Of a stretch of 64,000 bases of DNA, positions 51,111 through 63,277 are shown piece after piece; the first letter of the stretch is position 1; the number at the start of each line of letters is the position of its first letter. The DNA lies in the NCBI GenBank assembly GCA_964036155.1, contig OZ038422.1, positions 27,365,201 through 27,429,200 of the forward strand, given 5' to 3'. Made by a program: the position numbers and the translations under genes. The notes beneath the pieces were generated by a model, which saw nothing but the letters and a program-made list of their open reading frames with translations, had not been told where the DNA came from and ran no database searches. The stretch is from Diploscapter coronatus (taxonomy: Eukaryota > Nematoda > Chromadorea > Rhabditida > Rhabditidae).

Positions 51111-52712
51111 TTCAATGTCGTGACATGTGAATATTTGTGCATATGGATTCTAACTTAACTTATTAACGAGTGGTACGAAAATTACGGTATTAGAAATACT
51201 CGATGCTTTTATTGAAGCTGAACCATAGAGCTAGTCATTCAATCTTTTATTATTTAATACTGAAAATGCTTTCATTTGTGCAAAACAACTTACAATGTCT
51301 GTAATTTCAAACGATTTATATGTAAATGCGGGTTCTATTGTCTCATGATAAAACTTGATGTATTATTTTAAAATGCCACCTATTTTCTGTGAAATTTTGA
51401 ACTAAGAAAAAACAGAAAATAGGATGTTGATTTTGAAGAATTTTATCGTAGTCTTGGTATTTTCGCACTGTGAAACAGGTTCTGAAGTGGAACAATAAAG
51501 ACGATGTCCAAATTTCTCTCGACCGGGGAATTACTGTGTGATCAAATTAGTGAATGAACGGTCAAACATACGGTCAAGTTTGCGAATTTTTTAGTGAATG
51601 TACAGCAAATCTAAAGAATAGACAATTTTACAAGGTTTTTTAAGTTTAAAATCGAGCGGATCATATTTTTGCACAAGTATAAAGTATGAAAATGACGAAA
51701 TTGAACGTTTATTAATGCTGAAAATTGCATCCCGATTCGATAATCACATCGACAGATCTCAGAATGCACACATAAGCAAAAACTCAACAAAACCTTATTG
51801 TTTAGATTTCTAACAATCTAATCTAGGAATGCAATGTTTTTTTCAAACTAAATTTAGCAATCGATGTTTTGATGGTTCATTGTCTGAACAGACCTATTCC
51901 TCAATAAATTCATTTACACAATGTCTTTGTTAAAGAAATTTGATTATAGCAGAATCGTTATCGTAAAATCTCTAAGTGGAGCGAAATTTCAATGCAATCG
52001 AGAAAATCAAAGGCGAAAAAGTCAGCTTCGAGATTTTAACGAGACTAATTACGCAATTGAACTTTGCTTATCACATATCGTCAAACTGTTATAAATTTAA
52101 AAAATCGTATGAAAATGAAAAATCACAATATTTCCTCTAGGTTTTCCAATGTTACAGTGTTTCATCTAACGTAGTATTTCGTAACTCTTTGTCATCGCCA
52201 TCTAAAAATAACCGATCAATTGAAGATCAACCGGAAAAATCGAAAGATGAACGGAAGAAACTAGATTGTTCCGGAAGTGAGGGCGTGTCTTTTGGCTAGT
52301 TCGCTTTAGCATGTAGTTTCCTATATTCTGCCCAAACAACTGTTTCTGAATCAAATGACCAGTGTTTGATTCTTCTCTGATCAATACACTTTCCATCGAA
52401 CTATCATCATGAGGAACATGTGTGTTGATAATATCTCACTGCTTTCCATCGATATATCTTAACATTGGAAGGCAGATGTTTGTGTTTGTCAATTTTCTAC
52501 AGTATTTGATCGGTCACTGATATTTTACCCTATCATTTCCTTTTCTCTTCGCTCCCTCGATATCATCATTACTTGACCGCATCTCTCGTCGATCACAGCC
52601 ATTTTCGGGTAGGGCAAACGGCGCTCGAAGAATGATCGTAAAATTGTCTTACAAAACCCTATTTCGGAGACGCAATTACGCGTCAACAAGGCGCGTGGGC
52701 GTTTTACAAATG
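51111..52712. other. Spacer between the two ET-module genes
   Basis: AT-rich sequence with no coding signal. Its right end leads into the TATA element of the second ET-module gene. Confidence 0.5.
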
Positions 52713-52713
52713 A

Positions 52714-52721
52714 TATAAAAG
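52714..52721 (+). promoter_or_regulatory. TATA box of second ET-module gene
   Basis: TATAAAAG, 192 bp upstream of the start codon, preceded by a local GC-rich patch (GCGCGTGGGCG). Transcription would start near 52745, leaving a 5' UTR of about 170 bp. Confidence 0.45.
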
Positions 52722-52912
52722 GGTAGGGCAGTGGGAGTGGAGACAACAGCAATCCACTGCTAACTCGACTTACTCAAAGAGTCTTCTACTCTACTCTTAC
52801 CTAAGCTCTGAAGGACTCTCTACCGGCCTCTCGGTCCAGTTTTGCAGAAGAAAGAGACCGAATTCATCTCTTCTGCCCATTTTTTCTACCTACAGTGTTT
52901 CATATTCTAAAC

Positions 52913-53463
52913 ATGCAACAACCAGTGTGCTATTTTCTCGTCGTCGTTCTGATTTCTCTGATCGCTTCCACAAATGCGATCCGATGTTTCGAAGGTAACT
53001 ATTGAAATCTTAACGACTTTAATAATAGTTGATTTTTAGGAAGATCGGATTTGGAAACCTCCCCGAATTTCTTCGTGTCTGACTGTGGAGCTGGCGCTCA
53101 GTACTGCTTCTATTCCCTGGACAGAGCCATGAACACTCAGGCAGTGTGCCATTCAAGCACGACTCCAGCCGAGTTTCTTCAAGTTTGTCAGGTAAAATTG
53201 AGATTCATAAATTTGAACCATTTTTTATTGAATAATTGAAAGTCGAATTTTAAATAATTGAATTTCAGAGCCGAACAGGCTGCATGATGTCGCCTCAGGG
53301 AGTCGTCGTGTGCTGCTGCTCCGGTGACTACTGCAATTTCCACGCCCAAAGAGCTCCCGTGTTCCGACGACCAAGCAGAGTCCAGATGAAACAGGCCTAT
53401 TACGATGGGAAGTTCAACCCCAACGGATACAACGCTTATTACAATAACTATTACCGGTATTAA
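52913..53463 (+). CDS. ET-module secreted protein with Tyr/Asn-rich tail
   Basis: Secreted cysteine-rich protein of the same family as the gene at 50267; role unknown. Three exons: 52913-52994, 53040-53191, 53269-53463, giving 142 residues. A signal peptide spans about 1-22 (CYFLVVVLISLIASTNA). The mature protein begins IRCFEG and has the module's cysteine pattern: SDCGAGAQYCFY, AVCH, QVCQ, TGCM, VCCCSGDYCNF. Unlike its paralogue it continues for about 40 residues with a basic stretch (FRRPSRVQMK) and a tail of repeated Tyr and Asn (YYDG, NGYNAYYNNYYRY). Intron positions within the module match the paralogue (after the first CF-G and after VCQ/VCK), supporting descent by duplication. Confidence 0.9.
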
Positions 53464-56400
53464 GCCACTCCATCTCTGAAAACTTAGGATTATTTTCAAT
53501 TGTAGTTAGCTTAGTAATTTTAAATCTCTCAAAGATTGCATATTCTAATTCCTCTCATTCATATGACGGGTAAATGGCATTATATTCGCCATTGTACATA
53601 AATGTATCGCATCATCACTTCTTCACTTCTTGGCTGTGGCAATATTTTATCATTTTCTATTCGAACTGCATCGATGTTGTCTTATTTCTTGCCCAAAACT
53701 TTACCCATTCCAAAACAGGTTTTATGATGTGACTCCGAATGATTCTCATATTTTGATTCGATAAAAATATTTATTTAAAACTAAGAAAATAAATATTATT
53801 TTATACTTGTATGAAAATTCAACTGCATTATGAATGAAACGTTTCTTGACCAATTGAAAACGCTGTTACCTAGCAAAAATGCATTAAATTTACCTACGAA
53901 GCTATATTTTCTCGGAAGTTTATATTCTCAGAAGAAAATGTTCGAGATTTCCTAGGGGTTAATCTTTAATGCAAGGTCTGTTTCAGTGATCTTGAATTTA
54001 AAAATTTGCAAGAACCGCGGAATCTGCTCGTTTTCTGCCAAGGTTCTGTAGTCTGGCACATATGCCACTGGGCCAGATGACAGCATATTTTATCGAGTTT
54101 ATTTTCATTCGAAATTCGATGCGACATCTTTTCTGGTCCAGATGATGATTTTTGAGTCCACATTTCACGGGGACAATTATTTTGTGTCTTGTTCTCATTT
54201 TCTCTTTGTTTTTCGTCAAGTCTCACCTCATTTCGAGGGATTAGCCTTCGGGGTATGACTGGGACGGAACTGGGGGAGATGGGACGCGAAGGCTGCGGTT
54301 ATTTCAGAGAAGAAGAGCAGGAAGGAAGAGACAGCTATAAAACCGGCAGCGATACGCGGCTAATAAATGTGAAAGTTGAGCTGGAAAAAGACGAGGCTTT
54401 CGACTTTGTTGCTTCCATGAAAACGCCCCACACGGCCAATTTCAACCACCATTTCGACGGGCACAAAAAATTTACGCCAGACAATCTATTTTCTGCTCAA
54501 TATATGTATGATATAGGTTATTCGACAAAGCTTTGTCTTTGTTTTGAAATATTTTTGATCATCCTTGTCTATATGTTTCGAATCTCCTTTAACCTTAAAA
54601 TTCGACATCACACTTTTTTCTTCAAGACTTAATGCTGTGTAACGATGTAATAATGATGTCTATCCTTTCGACTTCCGCCCTTCGTTAAAATGGGCGGAAC
54701 TCGAAAAAAGCTCTTCTTGCAAAAATTAATTCTCTCGAATGTGATAAGTTTCTGGAATTTCAAGCAAATCACATATCCACCCCAAAATATTTTGAAATTT
54801 TCATGAACACTTTGCCCGTGTTGCGTTATTTGTATGCTATTATGCCACTCTTATATTAAAATTCATATAAAAATAGGAAATAATAATGTAAACCTGAAAA
54901 GTTACGAAGACTAATTTTACGCCTACGATTTGAAGGAAAGAACATTCCATATTTTTAGCATTTCTTATTATTCGGCGGAATCATTTGAAGATAATAAATT
55001 CTTCTTTAGAATGGTGCGGCTTCGCAAATTTGTGAGAAAAGGCTGAACCTTTTGAATTCAAGCTTTAGGGATTTGTTGCTTTTTCTTCGCTCCATATATT
55101 CAATTTCTCAGGCCAATCGCTTATTTATGCGGTCAAAAGTTTTGATATCTCCCCTTTCTCTGCTCAATTTGGGCAGAAGGCACGCTTTGCATGGCAACTT
55201 CGTCTCGATCGGATATCGAATTACGTTGAATTCTTTTGCGGGCCGAAAAAATCTCAATTTCGGAATTTCGTCTTTCTTTCGGATTCTCACAGACTAGAGA
55301 CGACAGATTTTTTTATCGTTGTTTCCAAACATGAAGACAACGCTTGCTGTCGAATTTTTTTTTAAAATATAAAATTGTTAAGTCGTATATTTCTGTTGTT
55401 AAGTAAGAGGCAAGGATAACAGACGACAAATTTTGTTGTCATCGAAAATGATCGACTTAGTCCAGATGATGAAAATGAATGTTCGTTTTGCCAGTTGGTT
55501 GATTGACTTGAGCCTTGATAATTGATGTCCTCCGGCAGTAAAAAGTTCTGGCATTTTATTTTGATGGAAAAATGGACGTGCGATTTGTGACGCGCTGTTT
55601 TGATTTCAAATTTTTACATTTTCACTTTACAGCGAGATTTTTGCAATTTTCAATATTTCTATTCTCTCCCCATGCTCTATTGATCAATCCTAAATCTAGC
55701 AATCTCTCTTCTTTAACCTCTAAGGATGCAATCCAAACCTCGAATATTTAAATGCAGTAGAATTATTTATTTACATTTGGGCTTATGTTAAGGCGCTTCT
55801 GAAAACACATTACTTGAATCACGAAATTATCTGTTGAGATAAAATGCTTTCAAATGCGCTTTTTAATTGGTGAACCAGATGATCTTTTGAGATGTTTTCT
55901 ATGATTTAGGCATAACATTTATATTTGATATGGTTCTGTCCTCATCTCTATACAAACTCGGAATTATTCAATTTTCACCTATCTTCTAGAAATGTTGCAC
56001 TTTAATCGTTTGGTCGGTGGTCAAAAACTACTTCGGGCGTGAATCTCTCTGGTTCCATGTGTTTGAGAATGCTTCTCTTAAAATGGGCTAGGCATCTTTA
56101 TTTGCGATGGGCTTACCTATTCCCTGAGAGAGGAGTCGTGAGTTGATTGGTTTAACGGGTTTGAGAACGGAGTTTGGATGGAAGTGGCCCTGGTCTGGAG
56201 CCGCACCGATGTGCCTTCGATGCACATTTTCCCGAAACATCAGGAATATCTCCCCCACATCCGTCGACATGCAAATTCGATGAATTAAGCGCGAAAATTC
56301 CCCTCGACAAATTCACAGACATCCATTCGAATTCCATTCAATTTTCTGGAGTCCGAAAAGTTTCCTTGATATTATGTTCTGAACACCGTTAAACTGCAAG

Positions 56401-57022
56401 CTATGAAAATATTGTGACATCATGATATTTCATTCTTTTTTAAAATATAATTTAATCATTTTAGAAAGAATTTTTCTACATGATGACGATCCCAATCTTG
56501 TGTACTTTTTATGACACGTCTGCCAAAAGAGCCCTTCATGCCCTGATTGGGGTGCATTTCGTGGCTGTCCAAGTGTGACAAAATGTAGCATCTTTCTCAT
56601 TTCTGTTGTGCTTTTCGGTAATCCGATTCTTGCCTTGTGGCATTCTCTCTCCACTTCCTTACCCATTTTTTCTTCCTTATGAACGCTATTTCCAACCCAA
56701 ATATTCGAAGCATTCGTGGTTTCGAAGACCGATGTAAGCATGCAGCTCTTTGAAACTTGGAAATCTTGCAGATTTTCTGATAAATTGGAGATCTTTAATC
56801 CTTTCTTTGACATGGTAGTTTTTCTATATTTAAAATCGCGCATTTTTCAGCCAAACTCCGATAGAACTCATAATGCCTCGTATCTTCGCCGAAGCGTAAT
56901 TATTTCGTCCCATTTCACTCGTTCATTATCGTGTCATTAGATGTGCATTTCGAAATCGATATATTCTTTGAAAGTTTCGAATTTTAGAATCTCCATGAAA
57001 TGAAAAGTTAACAGTCGATGTG
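53464..57022. other. 3.5 kb spacer, ET-module gene / GPCR
   Basis: Open frames occur but have no splice context, conserved motif or codon bias. A hairpin (stem about 14 bp around CTTCCGCCC/GGGCGGAA) lies at 54666-54706. Possible AATAAA for the ET gene at 53788. Confidence 0.45.
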
Positions 57023-57289
57023 ATGGACGTGGAGTCGTCGTCTGAAGTCGTCGTCATTACGACGACACCTACCGTAATATTTGAGTGTATGTATGCTAAT
57101 TTCTGACATAGTTGATTTAGTTGATCGATGGTGTTACAACAACCGCTGAAATATGCTGGTACGAGCCCCCAGAGGGCACCGAAAGAAGGTTCTGGATGGT
57201 CACCGTTTTCGGCTCGACAATAGCCTTCTTCTCCATTATCGAAAACCTTGTACTATTCTACATTTTCGCAACGAGGTTTGACTTTTTCG

Positions 57290-57321
<32 letters not shown>

Positions 57322-59369
57322 TGCTGATTGTAGGAAACACCATCACAATAATTATAACATGTACATGATGCTTATTGCGATTTTCGATGTTTTCATTTCA
57401 ATAGGTATAAAATTTCATCAAACAGAAAAATCAGGTCTACTTTTCAGCTTACATCGCCTTAATGAGCGTGAATATTTTATCCGATTACTTGATATCACGG
57501 ACCATCATTGCCATTTGGTAATCATCAGTTATAGCCAAATTACTAGAATTATTTAGGTTCTCCTACATGATTCCGATGCTAACATTCTCGCACATAGCTC
57601 TGATTTCATCGTCATTCCTCATTGTTTGCGCTACATTTGAACGATTCTGCCTTGCAACGAGCAGTGGAGGACTGTTACGATGGGCTCAGAAGTATAACTT
57701 AAAAATTTAATCTTTTAGACCTATTAATTTTAAGAAATCGCAAATTAATAGCCATATTTGCAATCTTACTTGGAGTCTTCAGCAAAGGACCGATGTATTT
57801 TGAATACGAAGTAAAACTTGATTGCTAATTTACTTTTATTGTGATCTTAAGGTTATTCAACCCCATGAGTGTTATGGTTTATTCATGGAGGATCAAATAC
57901 GGTTTTCTAACCTTTCCACCAACGTCTGGTATAATACTGTGTTCCGGATTTGGTACTCACTTTTCAATAAGTTCGAATTTTAGTACTCTTAAATTCAGGT
58001 ATCGAAACATCGTAACTATATTCATGCCTTTCTTCATTCTGATATTGCTCAATGTGATTATTGTGATGTAAACTATACGCGCAACAAAATTTGAAATGAA
58101 TTTAACTTTTCAGGTCATTAAGTCGTCAGACGAATTTAACCGTGTGCCAATTGGCCAGCAATGTGATTGTTGAACAGGCCAAGAGAAAAGTACGATTTTT
58201 AAGCACATCTTGGAAGGAGTATAGCTGCATTTTCCCTTCAGATTATAACTCAAATTTTTCCATTTGCATGAATAAACTATCCTAAGATTCCCCTAATAAT
58301 AAGATTAATCATTTAATTATCCCATCTAATCCAGATGTATCTCGAGATGATTCGCGAAAAGCTAGATCCAGATAATCGAAGGGTATGGAATGATTGGATT
58401 TTTATTGCATGACCTATAAAATACCATTTATTTCAATTTAAATTATGCAATTTAAGGCGACTGCCAGAGCCGCTACAAGAACGATGGTTGCAGTGGTGTG
58501 TTGCTATTTGATCAGCAACATAATCAGTGTCATCTTGACGGGTGTCGACTTGTACAATTCGGAAATTCTGACCGATCAGAAATATTCTTAGTAAGCTATC
58601 TAAATTCGATGGAATGCATGACAGTTTTTGCTTAATGAAACTCCACGAAGGCTGAATTGCATTGTCTAAATTTTCTGACGTATCAGACGAAATTATGAAA
58701 GTGCCAATAGATCATAAACAGGGGTCTAACGGTCCGTATTCTGCGGCCCAGGCTGAGAAAATTTGAAAATCGCACGGGTCGAGCCGAAGAAATCGGAAAT
58801 TAATTCGGACCGGATCGAAAACTTTCGGCCCTTTTAGAAACCTGATTATAAAATAGCGTATTCAAATGTTTTATGATGATTTAAAAATTCAATTTAAATT
58901 CAGCTGGGCTGGGTTGGCCATAGATTTGTCCTCTCTGCTCACGACGATGGCCTGTTTCTTCCGTCTCCCGATCATTCTAATCTGCCAGCCTGCCTTTCGA
59001 ATTGAGTTTTTCCAAATCGTCAACCAGTGGTTTATATGCCGGATCTTCTCGAAAAGAAATCGGAAAATTCCGGTATGAAACGACTCATTATCAATAATGG
59101 TCATTGAGATTTTTAGAGTGAAAATGGTGAATGTTTACTCCCAAATAGGCCTCAATCTACTGGGGGAACTTCGATTTTGTCGATGGAAAGTGGGAAAGAT
59201 CATGTTGTGGTTGGATTTATCATTTTTCCTGATTATTCCAAGACTTATTAAGATTAAAAAGATGCCAATGACAAATGGATCAGTGAAGCCCAGCAAGGTG
59301 GACGAAGACAAGAAAGAGAATGATCAGAGAAGATCCGTCTGGTCGAATGGCTACGAAACTTTGTTATGA
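57023..59369 (+). CDS. Rhodopsin-like GPCR, FMRFamide/peptide-receptor-like
   Basis: Predicted plasma-membrane receptor, probably for a neuropeptide. Exons: 57023-57073, 57121-57275, 57334-57404, 57448-57517, 57557-57691, 57735-57810, 57852-57952, 57999-58067, 58114-58189, 58335-58382, 58457-58590, 58904-59072, 59117-59203, 59253-59369, giving 452 residues. The extracellular N-terminus is Thr/Ser/Val-rich. TM1 begins at about FGSTIAFFSIIENLVLFYI; TM3 ends FLIVCATFERF, an ERF variant of DRY; TM5 is IFMPFFILILLNVIIVMSL, a pattern common in nematode FMRFamide-type receptors; TM6 is TMVAVVCCYLISNIISVIL; TM7 region is LSSLLTTMACFFRLPIIL then QPAFR. The last intron (59204-59252) is chosen because it joins a charged tail ending SNGYETLL; without it the frame stops at 59251. 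Ligand class is inference. Confidence 0.8.
57290..57316. repeat. 27 bp T run in GPCR intron 2
   Basis: Uninterrupted T homopolymer just after the donor of the 58 bp intron following TM1. Confidence 0.9.
58719..58844. mobile_element. hAT-like miniature element in GPCR intron
   Basis: The left end CAGGGGTCTAACGGTCCG is inverted at the right end (CGGCCCTTTTAGAAACCTG), imperfectly. The flanks ATCATAAA (58711-58718) and ATTATAAA (58845-58852) agree at 7 of 8 bases, the 8 bp duplication expected of hAT elements. 126 bp, non-coding. Confidence 0.65.
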
Positions 59370-59596
59370 GCTTCCTTATGAATATTCATATCTTACGGGA
59401 TTTCAACAATATCCGATAATATTCAAAATATATGATAATGAACTTCGTGCTTTCTACCTCAGTTTGTTCAATTTTAAATTATAGGTTTCTGTATAGATTT
59501 TCCAAATAAATACAACATTTAAATAAATTAATTAAGAGTGAATAATCGTTTCTTTTTCGAATTTCTAGACATAAAAATTCAAGTCTGACTCCCAGA

Positions 59597-59785
59597 CAGA
59601 GGCGTGCGAAAGTTCCCATTCCGTTCTGTTTCAGCAATATTTTTAGCACTATTTCCGTTTCGTTAGTTTCTGGAAAAAAATTTATCTCCATTTCCGTTCC
59701 GTTCCCATTTCTAACAATTTGGAAAGATCATTTCCGTTCCGTTTCTGATTCCGAAAATCCCAAAACTCATTTTCGCACATCCCCG
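59597..59785. repeat. Decayed inverted-repeat element rich in TTCCGTTCC
   Basis: CAGAGGCGTGCGAAA at the left is inverted at the right (TTTCGCACATCCCCG), 10 of 15 positions matching. The interior repeats TTCCGTTCC several times. No clear flanking duplication. Probably an old hAT-like element between two convergent receptor genes. Confidence 0.4.
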
Positions 59786-59941
59786 AATGCAATCTAATAT
59801 TAGAAACCTTTCTGCATTTTTCTATGTTGATATGTTGTTATATTTATTATTTAATGAACGATAATTTAACCGGAATATTGAGGTAATGAGACGTGTAGTT
59901 ATTTGATTGCCCGTTTAGATTTAGATTTAGTCTTGTATTCT

Positions 59942-61388
59942 TCAAACACCAAGTTTTTCTGAATAAGAAAAATTATTGATAAAAAATGCTCAATGCTATA
60001 CCGTTCTCCGGACCGTTTCTAGTGAATTTGCGCATAAGTATTTTAGCCTTCTGCAATAATTGTGGATGCGACGTAATGAAGTGGAATGCATAGCCGAGCG
60101 ACAATAACGGGAACACGAAATGGGAGAATTCCTTAAATTTTTAATGTTTCCCATTAATTAACAGAGTGCTCTAACCCTTCGAATATTCGCATTTGAGTTT
60201 GAAAATCTATCGATTTCCAAGACTTGTTTATCGAAAAATAAATTCGATAGGAAGGCGATTGCAAACAGTAGATTCATCGATACAAAAAATCCGCCTAAAT
60301 TTTGAAAATCATGAATTTAAACAGATAATAAAATTACAAGTCTTGACATTCTCTTTGATCTGAAAACGAATAGATATCGTAGTGTAGTGATTCTGTACGT
60401 AATCTGCTTCACATCGCTGATTTTCCTAATTTTTTTTTTAAATTAAAATTAATATTTGGAAATATTTACCTGCTCCATAAATTTGAATAAAATCGAGAAT
60501 AGTAAGCAGAAAACTCCAGCGAATATGTTCCAAACGTTACGTTGTGCCGATTTCACCTGGGCCAGATCACAGGGAATCAAGATCTGGGGGAAATTCAGAC
60601 TTGCAAACGAGTACAGCGAATGTAGGACGAACGGGGTCCACTGAAAATTGAGATTTCGAGAATAAAATGCAACTTTAAGGTCATTACTAAAAGTGCAGTA
60701 TTGAGAGGGTTAATGTAATTGGTATATTTGGAATGCTCACGAAGTATTAACCTCTATTATGTAATTATGGTTTTAGCCGACTTTAACGTTCTACGTACTA
60801 CTCTTATTAATTGCTCAATTTCAATTACCATAGCAAAACAGACGAATTTAATAAACCCCGGGCAACTTTCTTCCTCGTATCGGCAAAATCGTCGTGTAGC
60901 ATAATATCGCTCGATAATCAGGAATAATGGCAACGTGAAAAATAGCACTGATAAATGTGGAGGAAATGACAGATCCTGTTGGCACAACGGTATGAATATT
61001 TCGTTCATAGGCATTGATATCTAAATTTCGCTATTAGCGATATAAATCTTGAATTTTTTTACCCTGGACATAGGATTTGTTAAGATCTGCAACATTTGGT
61101 AAACGACCCGAAGAAGCAGAAATATTATTGCTATCAAAACTGCCAGTGTTAAATTAATGCAGATTATGTTTAAGTGGATATGGAATACTAAAATTACAAA
61201 TATTATTTTAAAAAAAAGCGGATAAAAAATGACTTACCAAGATACTTCTTCAGCACGCAAAGTAGCAGAATATTTAATGATAGAGCACCGAGTAAAATTA
61301 GAGCTTCGAATAAGTAGAGGAACAATAAAATCGATTGATCGGCTGAATCCTCGACTAAAATTGGAGATGCAATTATGTTCGAGTCCAT
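59942..61388 (-). CDS. Sre-family chemoreceptor
   Basis: Seven-helix nematode chemoreceptor of the Sre type, normally expressed in chemosensory neurons. Nine exons: 61238-61388, 61063-61187, 60829-61020, 60688-60753, 60470-60640, 60338-60416, 60176-60294, 60002-60131, 59942-59958, giving 349 residues, the usual family length. TM1 is LFLYLFEALILLGALSLNIL, followed by the FHIHLNIICINL motif opening TM2. The family hallmark ERYYATR follows TM3. TM4 is LLWTPFVLHSLYSFASLNFP. The loop SIRFQIKENVKT before TM6 matches the family's RYQxxEN motif. TM7 is HFVFPLLSLGYAFHFITSHP. The last exon adds five residues; reading through its donor instead stops after about ten, so the extreme C-terminus is uncertain. 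The gene is convergent with the GPCR at 57023. Confidence 0.85.
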
Positions 61389-63277
61389 CGTTTCTGAAAC
61401 TTCTGAAAAATTACAAGTAAAAAGGCACCTGCAGGCTATTTCATCTAAAACCCGTGATTTTCTCTACAAGAAGAAGAATTTTTCACACAGAACACAGCTC
61501 TTGATCTTGCGGTTTCCTTAGAGATAGACAACAGAAAATGATAAACACATCTCTTAAAACTTGAATAGAGGATAAAAGATAAGATATCTTCAACGTTAAA
61601 GCTATTATCTCCCTATTGTATAAGCCTAAGCCTATAGATGAAATTATAATAAAAGTATTGAACATTGAACAAAACAAGGTAAAAGTGAGTAATTTCTAAT
61701 GTATGAATCTCAAAATTCGACGTCTGGATACAAAATTACAGCAGAATTGTATAGGTGTGAATATTTCAATGTTTCGAGACATAATACTACTTGTGACTGG
61801 AAAATTGAAGTAATGAAGTTATCGACATTGCGTTACGCAGATATATGAACGTGGCGCTGATTATAGACACAATTCCTCGGCCGACGTCAGAATGCCAGGT
61901 GAAAAATTGCCCGTTCTGAGCAGGTGAATTGGATTCTTCGCGAAAATTCTCGACTCAATTAAAATATCCTAGAGAAAATCGAAGGGATCTTTTTCTAAGA
62001 TAATTATGGCTTGAAAAATTGGTTTGATACATGCAACTGGCCCATGAAGATTTGTGCTACATAATAAGGTATGGATATAATGAAATTGTCCGACGTATAA
62101 AATAGGCTAATTTGAAAATGTGGTAATATCGTAACATGCAGGGCTATATGGAGTGGGATTTTTAAATTTTCAAGATACGAAATACGGAACAAAAAATTTA
62201 CTCCAATTTTCAGAACGGAACATTCCGTACAGCCCTGCTAACGTGCATTATCTCATGTTTATTAACAATCAATGCAGATCAAATCAGGATACATGAGAGG
62301 AGAAGAAAAGTGCAAAAATCGATAACCGTAATCCTGAGTAGGGATTTTTAAAATTTTATTGTCATCTCTACTAGCATCAAACAGGGTCTATTGATGTCAT
62401 TGTAAATTCGTGCAAATGGGGCGTACGGGCTAATGACGTTGTCTCTGATTGTTAATGAACATGATACTGTGAACATGCGAAATGGTTTAGGATTGAGGGT
62501 TAGGGCAAGGATTAATTTTCATACGCTATACAGCTATTCAAGACTGCCCAAAATGAATATTTAGGAAAAATGAAAGAAGAGGAAAAATGTCTGATTAAAA
62601 AAGGATATCCTCTTGGTTGAGCAGGAAAAGGAGTCCTTTTAGGGTGAGTCTCTCCGCTCATTTCTCGTTTTCCATTTCCCGTTTTCTAGAGCTCGAGCTT
62701 ACCTCTCACAGCGTCTTCCTATCGATTCCCTCATTGCATGTTTCTGTTTCTTTTCCCTCTTCGAATGCATGTTCTGCCTCCAAATAAGGCATTTTCGAGG
62801 TAAAAGCCACAGCTTCAAAGAACAAATTGTCACCGAAATCTGCAAAAATTCGTCCATTTTGCAACAATTACACAAAAATGACAGCATTTTTCTTATTCAA
62901 AGAAAAAATGACATCAGATTTCCGAATTTTTATTTCTCAATGAAAAAGGAAGATTTCTGCAATACATACAGAAAAATGACATCATTTTCTCTGAGTTTTC
63001 GACGTTGAAAATTGAAATTCATAAAAAAAATAATGTAAAAAGCAGGGAAATGCGGAAATTGCGAGAAAAACACTGGAAAGATGGTGCGCGGCACGAAAAG
63101 CTGAGCAAATGAACGAGTTAGGATGAGAGGATAAAAACACAGTGCAGCACATTGTCGGGCTTTTGAAACCGCGCATAGTCAGTCACAAGGATATTCCTCT
63201 TTCTGATCCAGTCAAATATTCGATTTATCTTCGATTTTGTTCTTTATTAGTCTAAATAAATTGCGGGAATAAATATC
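61389..63277. other. Spacer, Sre gene / cysteine-rich gene
   Basis: AT-rich, containing the small element at 62139-62237. A short hydrophobic minus-strand frame at 61483-61677 has no splice partners. Promoters of both flanking genes are expected here. Confidence 0.45.
62139..62237. mobile_element. 99 bp hAT-like miniature element
   Basis: The left end CAGGGCTATATGGAGTG is inverted at the right end (CATTCCGTACAGCCCTG), 14 of 17 positions matching. The flanks GTAACATG (62131-62138) and CTAACGTG (62238-62245) agree at 6 of 8 bases, consistent with an old 8 bp duplication. CAGGG termini are typical of hAT. Confidence 0.7.

Noticed and set aside
54189..54632. A 147-codon plus-strand frame
   Set aside because: Its hydrophobic end and charged start match no family I know and nothing in its flanks suggests a gene.
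55290..55460. Repeated GACGACAAATTTT-type motifs as a mobile element
   Set aside because: The arms are short, spacing is irregular and no duplication flanks them.
56174..56392. Overlapping open frames on both strands near 56.2 kb
   Set aside because: Both strands are open over the same bases because the region is locally GC-richer; no family match or splice partners.
56430..56843. A 137-codon minus-strand open frame
   Set aside because: No recognisable domain, no splice context, and composition like the surrounding spacer; a frame of this length is plausible by chance in 3.5 kb.
61483..61677. Hydrophobic minus-strand frame upstream of the Sre gene
   Set aside because: Considered as a second receptor fragment, but it lacks any Sre motif and splice signals.
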